Shown here: one piece after another, positions 26,564 to 36,020 of the stretch
Layout of the letters: each line of letters begins with the position of its first letter
Numbering within the stretch: the stretch's first letter is position 1
Source of the DNA: Euzebyales bacterium
Lineage (GTDB): Bacteria > Actinomycetota > Nitriliruptoria > Euzebyales > JAHELV01
NCBI GenBank assembly: GCA_036374135.1
Contig: DASUUK010000113.1
Coordinates: forward strand, 82,569-146,568
DNA length: 64,000 nt
Direction: 5' to 3'
Made by a program: the position numbers and the translations under genes
Notes under the pieces: model-generated
The model's input: only the letters and a program-made list of their open reading frames with translations
Database searches by the model: none
Told to the model about the DNA's origin: nothing

Positions 26564-28849
26564 TCAGCCGCTGTCGTGGTCGGCGAGCGCCGCCGTGAGC
26601 AATGCGATCGCCCCGCGCTTGTCGAGGGGTTCGTTGCCGTTGCCACACTTGGGCGACTGGACGCAGGACGGGCAGCCGTCGTCGCACGGACACGCGTCGA
26701 TGGCATCGCGGGTCGCCTGCCACCACAGCGCGTCGGTGTCGAAGGCACGGGCCGTGATGCCCGCGCCACCGGGGATGCCGTCGTAGACGAAGATCGTCGG
26801 GTTCGCCGTGTCGGCGTGCCACGCCGTCGACACTCCTCCGATGTCCCACCTGTCGCACATCGCGAACAGCGGCAGCAGCCCGATCGCGGCGTGCTCGGCG
26901 GCGTGCAGGGATCCTGGCCACCGCTGCGTGCTCAGCGCTGCGGCATCCATGACGGCTTGCGGTACGGTCAGCCACACCGCGGTCGTCGCCAGTCGCTGGC
27001 GTGGCAGGTCCAACTCGGTGACGCCCAGCGACTCGCCGGAGAAGACGTGCCGGCGTTCGAAGGCCAGCACCTGCGTGGACACCTCGACACGACCTGACGA
27101 CAGCGTGCACCTGCCCCACCGACGGCGTCGCTCCTCAGCCAGCACGTAGATGTCGGTGTCGCTACGCGCTCTGGTGTAGGTGGTGCCGTCGTCGCGCTCG
27201 ACCGCCGCGACCCCACGGTCGAGATCAAGCTCCGACACACGCCAGCTGCGGCCCTGGTGGAGGTAGTTGGCGCCGGGATGCACCGTTGCCGGCGCGCGCG
27301 CCGCGTCCACGTCACCCACCACCACGCCGGTCGCGGCCTCGACGATGGTCACCGGTGCCCCCGCCGTGGATCTGATGTGCACGCTGGCCGCCGGTGATCC
27401 GCGACCGGCCCAGTACACGCGTCCAGCGCGTCGCCGCAACCTGCCCTGGGCGATGCCGGCCTCGATCAGCGGGGTCGTGTCCGCCGGCGCGAACCACGCG
27501 TCGTCGGCGTCGAGCGGCAGCTCCCACGCCGCGCAGTCGAGGTGCGGCCCGAGGATGTACGGGTTCGTGACGTCGCTGCGCGCGTGCTCGAGCGGCCGGC
27601 CGAGGAGGCGTTCGGGATGGGCGAGCAGGTAGTGGTCGAGCGGGTTGTCGTCACCCACGAAGATGACGAGTGCCTCGTTGCCGCGACGTCCCGCCCTGCC
27701 GGCCTGCTGCCAGAAGGACGCCGCCGTGCCCGGCCAGCCGACCACGATGACGGCGTCGAGTCGGCCGATGTCGACGCCGAGCTCCAGCGCGTCGGTCGCG
27801 GCGACCGCCTGGATCGTCCCGTCGATCAGGCCGCGCTCGACCGCGCGTCGCTCGTCGGCGAGCAGGCCGGCGCGGTAGGCACGGACCTCCAGGTCCGGCG
27901 CGACACGACGTGCGTGCAACGCGAGCAGCTCGACCCCGGCGCGTGACCGGGCGAACGCGAGCGTCGAGCGCTCCGCGGCCGCCACCGCACCCAGCAGGTC
28001 CGACGCTTCCGCCAGGGTCGACCGGCGGGTGCGCAGCTGGTCGTCCATGAGCGGCGGCTCCCACAGGCCGATCACCGATCGCGGCCGGGCCGAACCGTCG
28101 ACAGCGACCGCCTCGACCGGGGCGCCGACCAACGACGCGGCGTGCTCGGCCGGGTTGCCGATGGTCGCGCTGGCGAGCGCGAACACCGGGTCGGCGCCGT
28201 AGTACGAGCAGATCCGGCGGAGCCGCCGCAGGATCGCGGCCACGTGTGAACCGAACACGCCCCGCGCAACGTGGCACTCGTCGACGATCACCAGTTGCAG
28301 CCGGTGCAGGAAATCACCCCAGCGCCGGTGGTTCGGCAGGATGCCGATGTGCAGCATGTCGGGGTTGGTGAGGATCACGTTGGCGGTCCGCCGGATCGCG
28401 TCGCGCTCGGCGCGGGACAGGTCGCCGTCGTACGCGGCGGCGCGCACCTGGGGCAGGCGGAACTCGCGCAGCGCGCGGACCTGGTCACGGGCGAGCGCCT
28501 TCGTGGGGGACAGGTACAGCGCCGTCGAGCGATCGTCGTCGAGCACGGCCTGCAGCAGCGGGAGCTGGTAGCAGAGGCTCTTGCCACTGGCCGTGCCGGT
28601 CGCGACCACGGTGTGCCGCCCTGCGCGGATGCGCTCGGTTGCGTCGGCCTGGTGTTCGTACAGTGCGGTGATCCCTGCCAGCTCGAGTCGTGAGCGGAGC
28701 AGTGGTCCGATCCAGGACGGGAGGTCGGTCATGCGCGGTGCTCTGGCGGGCAGGACCTCGAGCGCGGCCAACCTTGACCGCTCGAGCGCGTCGGGATGGG
28801 CCTCGGCGGCGTCGGCGGCCAGCAGTCTGAGCAGGGCGTCGCTGTCCAC
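26564..28849 (-). CDS. DEAH-type helicase with DUF1998 zinc domain (MrfA/Hrq1-like)
   Basis: A 761-residue SF2 helicase of the helicase/secretion-neighbourhood family. Motifs in order: Q-like LYEHQ, Walker A TGTASGKSLCYQ, SPTKALARDQ, LTNPDMLH, DECH box VIVDECHVARG, SATIGNP, FARSRAGVE, TDALELGVDIG and QQAGRAGRRG. The C-terminal DUF1998 part carries four Cys in CPCDDGCPSCVQSPKCG followed by GNEPLDK, as in MrfA, a DNA repair helicase. It is therefore likely to translocate 3'-5' on single-stranded DNA in repair. The GTG start is leaderless: TAGCCT ends 6 bases upstream. It converges on the CHAT gene with a 59-base gap. Confidence 0.93.
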   Translation of the reverse strand: MDSDALLRLLAADAAEAHPDALERSRLAALEVLPARAPRMTDLPSWIGPLLRSRLELAGITALYEHQADATERIRAGRHTVVATGTASGKSLCYQLPLLQAVLDDDRSTALYLSPTKALARDQVRALREFRLPQVRAAAYDGDLSRAERDAIRRTANVILTNPDMLHIGILPNHRRWGDFLHRLQLVIVDECHVARGVFGSHVAAILRRLRRICSYYGADPVFALASATIGNPAEHAASLVGAPVEAVAVDGSARPRSVIGLWEPPLMDDQLRTRRSTLAEASDLLGAVAAAERSTLAFARSRAGVELLALHARRVAPDLEVRAYRAGLLADERRAVERGLIDGTIQAVAATDALELGVDIGRLDAVIVVGWPGTAASFWQQAGRAGRRGNEALVIFVGDDNPLDHYLLAHPERLLGRPLEHARSDVTNPYILGPHLDCAAWELPLDADDAWFAPADTTPLIEAGIAQGRLRRRAGRVYWAGRGSPAASVHIRSTAGAPVTIVEAATGVVVGDVDAARAPATVHPGANYLHQGRSWRVSELDLDRGVAAVERDDGTTYTRARSDTDIYVLAEERRRRWGRCTLSSGRVEVSTQVLAFERRHVFSGESLGVTELDLPRQRLATTAVWLTVPQAVMDAAALSTQRWPGSLHAAEHAAIGLLPLFAMCDRWDIGGVSTAWHADTANPTIFVYDGIPGGAGITARAFDTDALWWQATRDAIDACPCDDGCPSCVQSPKCGNGNEPLDKRGAIALLTAALADHDSG

Positions 28850-28855
28850 GCAGCC

Positions 28856-28861
28856 AGGCTA
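28856..28861 (-). promoter_or_regulatory. -10 box TAGCCT for the leaderless helicase gene
   Basis: On the minus strand TAGCCT is followed by 6 bases and the GTG start at 28849. Confidence 0.55.
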
Positions 28862-28880
28862 GGACTCCGTGGCCCGGGTC

Positions 28881-28971
28881 GGTCCGCCGGTCGTTCGTGG
28901 AACCAGGCCCCACGTCGGGTTGGTGTCCGGCGGAGCCGGTCCGCCGGTCGTTCGTGGAACCAGGCCCCACG
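28881..28971. repeat. 34-bp direct repeat, two copies with 57-bp period
   Basis: Identical 34-base copies at 28881-28914 and 28938-28971, each starting GGTCCGCCGGTCGTTCGTGG and ending GGCCCCACG. They lie in the 247-base gap between the divergent helicase and STAS genes. A second repeat with the same 57-base period and the same GGTCCGCCGGT core occurs at 63182-63305. Confidence 0.85.
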
Positions 28972-29096
28972 AAGTTTGTGCCCCTTCGCGCGCGGATAGA
29001 CCACCACAGCAGAAGGCGCGGCGGTTCGTGCCCGCCACACAGCGCTCGCCGGACGACTTTCTCACGTCCCGGCTCGAAACAACCAAGGGGTACGAC

Positions 29097-29429
29097 GTGG
29101 AGTTGACGCTTGAACACCGTACCGAGGGCGACAAGACCGTCCTCGACGTCGCCGGTGAGGTCGATGTCTACACCGCCCCCAAGCTGCGGGAGAAGCTCGT
29201 GGAGCTCGTCAGCGACGGGCACTACGACATCATCGTCGACATGACGAAGGTCGAGTTCCTCGACTCGACCGGTCTCGGTGTGCTCGTCGGTGGCCTCAAG
29301 CGGGTGCGGTCCCACAACGGCTCGCTCGAGCTCGTGTGCAACCAGGAGCGGATCCTGAAGATCTTCCGCATCACCGGACTGACGAAGGTCTTCCCGATCC
29401 ACGACACCCTCGAGGAGGCGCTGTCGTAG
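29097..29429 (+). CDS. bldG: BldG-like anti-sigma factor antagonist (STAS)
   Basis: A 110-residue single STAS domain: [35 protein letters not shown], then the phosphorylation-site loop [17 protein letters not shown] with the conserved Ser, and [18 protein letters not shown]. This is the RsbV/BldG type, which binds and neutralises a partner anti-sigma factor when unphosphorylated. The position next to the DEAH helicase and an RsbW-like gene matches bldG of Streptomyces, hence the symbol, given on synteny and similarity. The GTG at 29097 has AAGGGG 6 bases upstream; the frame is open further upstream but runs through the direct repeats. Confidence 0.88.
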   Translation: MELTLEHRTEGDKTVLDVAGEVDVYTAPKLREKLVELVSDGHYDIIVDMTKVEFLDSTGLGVLVGGLKRVRSHNGSLELVCNQERILKIFRITGLTKVFPIHDTLEEALS

Positions 29430-29449
29430 CGGTCGACCCGAGCGCGCCC

Positions 29450-29857
29450 ATGCGCGCCGAGCTGCGCATTCCCCGGGATCCCGCCTTCGTCGGGCTGGCC
29501 CGGCTCGTGGTGGCGCATGGCGCGCGCCTGGCGGGGGTCGCACAGGATCGGGTCGAGGACGTCAAGATCGCGGTGGCCGAGGCACTGGCAGTGGCCACCG
29601 TCGGCAGGGGTGCCGAGGGCGCGACCGATCACATCACCCTGCACTTCGGCGTGACGGACGCGGGGTTCGAGGTCACCGTGGTCGGGCTGGATGAGCCGGC
29701 CGTGGCCGCCGACGCCGAGGACTCGATGCGGCTCGACCTGCTCGACCTGCTCGACCCCAAGCTGGGCTTCACCCTCATCGAGGGGTTGACCGACGAGTTC
29801 GGCTTCGAGCCCGACGGTGACACGATGCGCGTGCGCTTCGTGGTCGGCGTCGGTTAG
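29450..29857 (+). CDS. RsbW-like anti-sigma factor (HATPase)
   Basis: A 135-residue GHKL-fold protein, the likely partner of the STAS protein 20 bases upstream. The helix VEDVKIAVAEALAVATV carries an N-box-like region in which the usual Asn before the helix end is not obvious, and LGFTLIEGLTDEFGFEPDGD fits the G2-box and end of the domain. It corresponds in position to the anti-sigma factor gene next to bldG in Streptomyces (SCO3548). It would phosphorylate the STAS Ser and sequester a sigma factor; weak N-box conservation leaves the kinase activity uncertain. I use the ATG at 29450; no good Shine-Dalgarno sequence is seen, and coupling to the upstream gene is likely. Confidence 0.8.
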   Translation: MRAELRIPRDPAFVGLARLVVAHGARLAGVAQDRVEDVKIAVAEALAVATVGRGAEGATDHITLHFGVTDAGFEVTVVGLDEPAVAADAEDSMRLDLLDLLDPKLGFTLIEGLTDEFGFEPDGDTMRVRFVVGVG

Positions 29858-29945
29858 CGCACGCTGTCCACGGGCCGGTCGCGGTCCGTGCGATGAGTTG
29901 GCATCATCGACGCTTCGGACTGATCCCCACAGACTGGTGGATGGC

Positions 29946-30557
29946 GTGGATCCGCGAACCCAGGAGAGCATCGCGGCGTACGACCGTGCGGCCGAGCGCT
30001 ACCACGAACTGTGGAAGGAGCGCCGGCCCCTCGACGCGGTGCGCACGTTCGGCACCCTCGCGGGGCGCAACGCCCGCGTGATCGACGTGGCCTGTGGCCC
30101 CGCGCTCGACGTGCGTGTGCTGCGCGACCAGGGGCTGGTCGTCTTCGCGGGCGATCGCAGCGAGGCACTGATGCGGATCGGGCACATGCTGTTCCCGAAA
30201 CGGCCGCTCGCGCGCTGGGACCTCCGCCGGTTGCCGTTCGCCGATGACGTGTTCGAAGGGGTGTGGGCGGCGGCGGCGCTGCAGCACCTGCCACGTCGGG
30301 AGATGCGCGCGGCGCTGGGCGAACTGCGCCGCGTGCACGGCAAGGGCCCGATCTTCGTGTCGTTCCGTGAGGGACGTGATGACCTGCAGCTCGTCGACGA
30401 GCCGGAGCTCGGTCCCGTGCACGTGACCACCGTGACGGGCGACGAACTGAAGGCGCTGCTGCTCGACCAGGGCTACCAGCAGGTCGAGATCCAGGAGCGT
30501 CCAGATCCGCTGGGCCGGGCCGAGGTCACCTGGGTGTACGGCTGGGGACGGTGCTAG
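29946..30557 (+). CDS. class I SAM-dependent methyltransferase (UbiE/BioC-like)
   Basis: A 203-residue methyltransferase of the Methyltransf_11 type. ESIAAYDRAAERYHELW is the usual N-terminal helix; VIDVACGPALDVRVL is the SAM-binding motif I, although the first Gly of the usual GxGxG is Cys-Gly-Pro; LPFADDVFEGVWAAAALQHL covers motifs II/III. The C-terminal strands end VTWVYGWGRC. The substrate is unknown. GTG codons at 29937 and 29946 are both possible starts. It follows the anti-sigma gene on the same strand by about 90 bases. Confidence 0.8.
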   Translation: MDPRTQESIAAYDRAAERYHELWKERRPLDAVRTFGTLAGRNARVIDVACGPALDVRVLRDQGLVVFAGDRSEALMRIGHMLFPKRPLARWDLRRLPFADDVFEGVWAAAALQHLPRREMRAALGELRRVHGKGPIFVSFREGRDDLQLVDEPELGPVHVTTVTGDELKALLLDQGYQQVEIQERPDPLGRAEVTWVYGWGRC

Positions 30558-30624
30558 GCACAACCCGCGCGACCGTCTCCGTGGCCGCCCGCGGACGGTG
30601 GGGTCCAGCAGGCCGTCACGGTCG

Positions 30625-30930
30625 CTAGACGACAGCGGTCCGTGCGGACCAGCGGTCGACGGCGCGCGTCCCGGGCGCCCGCCGGCGCCGAACGACGTGG
30701 CGTAGCGCCCGCCTGTGGGCGCGGCAGACGAACAGGACGGCTGCCCGCCGGATGAAGCGCAGCGGGTCGTCGATGTCGCTCCAGTGCCCGGAGAGCTCGG
30801 AGAAGACGGCGTCGACGCAGGCGCTCGCGGTCACGTGGTCACCGCTGTGGCGCAGTGCCAGGTCGAAGAGAAGTGGCGCCTGCTCCTGTCGGAACAGCTG
30901 GAATGCGTCGCTGCGCTGATCTGTGGCCAT
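30625..30930 (-). CDS. small protein resembling sigma factor region 2
   Basis: A 101-residue basic protein. The segment DAFQLFRQEQAPLLFDLALR, then HVTASACVDAVFSELSGHW and PLRFIRRAAVLFVCRAHRRALR has the layout of ECF sigma region 2 (helices of the core-binding and -10 recognition parts), but region 4 is absent and the tail is Arg-rich. It could be a truncated sigma factor, an anti-sigma decoy or a chance resemblance. The ATG at 30930 has GGAG 6 bases upstream. It lies between the bldG/anti-sigma group and hppA, convergent with the methyltransferase. Confidence 0.5.
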   Translation of the reverse strand: MATDQRSDAFQLFRQEQAPLLFDLALRHSGDHVTASACVDAVFSELSGHWSDIDDPLRFIRRAAVLFVCRAHRRALRHVVRRRRAPGTRAVDRWSARTAVV

Positions 30931-31040
30931 CGGTGCTCCGTGCCCCCGGCTGCGGATGTCACACCGGCGTCCGTGGCCGCCGGCAGAAGCATCGTGCATC
31001 ACGGGCGGGGTGCGCCACATTGGCCGATCCGACACGACAG

Positions 31041-31061
31041 AACCCGCCACGCAGGCGGGTT
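31041..31061 (-). terminator. terminator after hppA
   Basis: A perfect 8-base-pair stem AACCCGCC/GGCGGGTT with loop ACGCA, 42 bases beyond the hppA stop on the minus strand. Confidence 0.55.
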
Positions 31062-31102
31062 CCGTCCAACCTGGCCGGCCGCACAGTGTGCGGCGCCAGC
31101 TC

Positions 31103-33214
<2,112 letters not shown>

Positions 33215-33510
33215 CGGGCCTGGTTCTCCTCTCGGGGACTCGGCGCTCGCCCGCCGAGTGGCCACGTCGCGCGTGGTACGCGCCGGAGAAGCGTGCGCGG
33301 GGGCGACCGTGCGCCCTGGAACGTTGTATGGCGGAGCAGGACGTCCACGTGGATCGTGGCGCCGGGCTCCGCATGGTGTGGGCGTTCCGCGGCCCGGTTC
33401 CGGCGGATCAGGCTGTCGTGGAACCCCGCCGAGTATAGGGAACCCGTCCCTGCCCGCAATGTGACAGCCTGCCGGTGCGGCACCTGTCGACCGGCGCTCG
33501 TCGGTGCCGC
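33215..33510. other. intergenic region between two minus-strand genes
   Basis: About 295 bases containing the hppA leader and presumably its promoter. No ORF with coding character, RNA fold or repeat is evident. The segment 33430-33470 contains TATAGGGA on the plus strand but no downstream gene. Confidence 0.45.
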
Positions 33511-36018
33511 TCAGTCCAGGGTGACGGCGCGCAGCACGTCGACGTGGCTGGCGCGCCGTGCCGGGACCACCGACGCCACGACGCCGGCCACAAGCATCAC
33601 CCCGACCGCGATCGCGAGCTGGAGCGTAGGCAGCGAGAAGGTGGTCAGCCCCTCGTCGCGCAGCACGCGCACACCAAGCCAGCCGAACACCGTCCCCAGC
33701 CCGAGGCCGACCACCGACCCGAGCACGGTGATGATGACCGACTCCCACCGCACCATCTGCCGGGCCTGCCGCCGCGACATGCCCAACGCCTGGAGCAGGC
33801 CGAGCTCTCCGCTGCGTTCGACGACGGACAGCCCCAGTGCGTTCACGACGCCGACGAACGAGATGATGACCGACAGCAGGACCAGGCCGATCACCAGGCC
33901 GAGCAGCCGGTCGGTCTGTTCGCGAACCTGCGCACGCAGCTCGCCGGTGTCCGCGACCCGCACATCGGGCCGGTCGGTGACGACGTCATCCAGGGCGGCG
34001 CGCACCGCTGCGACATCGGCCGAGGGCGCGACCTTCACGAAGGTCACGAGATCCTGCCGCTCCGTCGCGCCCTCGGTCACCGACGCGTCGATCAGGACCC
34101 GCGCGACGCGTGTGGTGCCCGGGAGGTGGACATCGTCGGTGAGCGCGACGACGGGCCGTGCCGCCGCGCCCGCACCGTCGATCCGGACGGCGACCTGGGC
34201 GCCCAGCGGGATGCCCAGCGTGCGCGAAACCGCGATGCCACCGTCGGCCAGGCCGTCCAGCCTGCCGTCCACGACGGTGACGTCGTAGACGTCGGGCAAC
34301 GTGACGCTGTCGATGACGAACGTCGTGCGGGCCGCGCCGTCGACATCGGCGCGGGTCACCCCGGCCGCGCTGGCAACGTCGACTCCGTCGATCTCCCGCG
34401 CACGCTCGGTGACCGCATGCGGGAACCCGATCTGATCCACGGCCTGCAACTGGTAGTCGGCGCGGAACTGCTCGACGATCACCCGATCCAGTGACGCTCT
34501 GAACGACGAGACCAGGATCAACACGAACGTGACGAGGCCCAGTCCGATCAGCAGGGCGGACGCGGTGGCGGCGGTCCTGCCCGGGTTGCGGACCGCGTTC
34601 GCCCGTGCGAGCAGCCCCGGCAGGCGGCGGAGTGCGCGGACCGGCATCCCGATCATCGCCGTCAGCGGCCCCGCCACCAACGGTGACAGCAGTATGACCG
34701 CAAGCGTGAGCGCCGCCGCACCGACGGCGAACGTGACGAGGCTTCCCCGCTCGAGCCCGGTGCCGATCAGCAGCGATGCGGACAGTCCCCCGACAAGCAT
34801 CCCAACGGTCAGCCGCGCGGTCGAGATCACGGTGCGGGCACCGGCCGAGGCGCTGCGCATGGCGTCCACGGGCGCGCGGCGGGACGCCCGCAGCGCTGGC
34901 GCGAGCGCGGCCAGGATCGTCACGGCGATGCCGATGGCGAACGCGATCACGGCGGTGCGTGGCGCGACGACCAGGCCGGTGGCCGGCAGCGGCTGAGCGA
35001 CGAACGCCAGCAGTTCCCGCAGGCCGATCGCGGTGCCGATGCCGACACCAACCCCCAGGACAGACCCGATGACCCCGATGAGTGCGGCCTCGGCGAGCAC
35101 GGCGCTCAGCACCTGCCGGCCATCGGCGCCGACCGCCTGCATCAGCGCCAGCTCGCGTGTGCGCTGTGCGACGGTGATGCCGAACGTGTTGAAGATGATG
35201 ATCGCGCCGACCAGCAGGGCGGCACCGGCGAAGACGAGCAGGCCCCGCGTCAGGAAGCTCAGGAAGTCACCGACCTGCGCGACGGAGTCGGTGACGAGCT
35301 CGTCGACGGTCAGCACCTCCACGCCGGATCCGAGCTGCCTGGTCAGTGCGTCGCCCAACGCCGCGAGGTCGCCATCGTCGCTCCGAACGGCGATGTATGT
35401 CGCGCCGTCAGTCCCGTACAGCCGCTCGGCCGCGGCGTCGCTGAACACCACGGTGGTGGATCCCGCCAGGTCGCGGACGGCCGCCGGCGGATCGATCAGG
35501 CCCGTGATCCGATACGTCTCGACCGCTCCGTCGAGCAGGACGCCGGTCTCGTCGTCGACGGCTCGCCCGAGCTCGTCGGCGCTTGCGGCGTCGATGGCGA
35601 TCTCGTCGTCCGCCGACGGCATCCTTCCGTCCCGCAGGTCGAGTGCCCCCGGCATGGTCGTCGCGTCGATGCCCTGCGTGACCGCCCCGAAGCCGCCCAG
35701 GAAGGCGCCGTCGTCGCGGGCGAGCCTGGCCAGGCCGCGGTAGCGGGGCTCAGCTTCGGCGACCCCGGGCACCTCGGAGATCTGCTCGGCCATCTGCGAC
35801 GGCACGCCGCGCTGGCCGCTGTCGGCCCCTGCCGCCGACGACACGATCAGATCGGCACCTTCGACGGTCGAGCCGAACAACGCTTCGAAGGCGTCGCGGA
35901 CCGTGTCGGTGAAGACGAACGTCCCGGTCACGAAGGCGACCCCGAACACGACCGACACCGCGGTGGCGACGGTGCGCAGCAGGTGTCCGCGCACGCTGCC
36001 CCAGGCGATCCGCCACAT
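33511..36018 (-). CDS. FtsX-like ABC transporter permease (duplicated)
   Basis: An 835-residue permease with two MacB-periplasmic/FtsX modules. An N-terminal helix (RTVATAVSVVFGVAFVTGTF) leads to an external domain, then the first FtsX helix set (GLLVFAGAALLVGAIIIFNT, IGVIGSVLGVGVGIGTAIGL). A second copy follows after about residue 450 with helices around ASALLIGLGLVTFVLIL and the C-terminal set VVNALGLSVVERSGELGLLQ with its coupling-helix region, ending RRASHVDVLRAVTL. It belongs to the lipoprotein/peptide-export or mechanotransmission type. The ATPase gene ends 2 bases upstream of its ATG, so they form an operon. Confidence 0.9.
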   Translation of the reverse strand: MWRIAWGSVRGHLLRTVATAVSVVFGVAFVTGTFVFTDTVRDAFEALFGSTVEGADLIVSSAAGADSGQRGVPSQMAEQISEVPGVAEAEPRYRGLARLARDDGAFLGGFGAVTQGIDATTMPGALDLRDGRMPSADDEIAIDAASADELGRAVDDETGVLLDGAVETYRITGLIDPPAAVRDLAGSTTVVFSDAAAERLYGTDGATYIAVRSDDGDLAALGDALTRQLGSGVEVLTVDELVTDSVAQVGDFLSFLTRGLLVFAGAALLVGAIIIFNTFGITVAQRTRELALMQAVGADGRQVLSAVLAEAALIGVIGSVLGVGVGIGTAIGLRELLAFVAQPLPATGLVVAPRTAVIAFAIGIAVTILAALAPALRASRRAPVDAMRSASAGARTVISTARLTVGMLVGGLSASLLIGTGLERGSLVTFAVGAAALTLAVILLSPLVAGPLTAMIGMPVRALRRLPGLLARANAVRNPGRTAATASALLIGLGLVTFVLILVSSFRASLDRVIVEQFRADYQLQAVDQIGFPHAVTERAREIDGVDVASAAGVTRADVDGAARTTFVIDSVTLPDVYDVTVVDGRLDGLADGGIAVSRTLGIPLGAQVAVRIDGAGAAARPVVALTDDVHLPGTTRVARVLIDASVTEGATERQDLVTFVKVAPSADVAAVRAALDDVVTDRPDVRVADTGELRAQVREQTDRLLGLVIGLVLLSVIISFVGVVNALGLSVVERSGELGLLQALGMSRRQARQMVRWESVIITVLGSVVGLGLGTVFGWLGVRVLRDEGLTTFSLPTLQLAIAVGVMLVAGVVASVVPARRASHVDVLRAVTLD

Positions 36019-36020
36019 GA

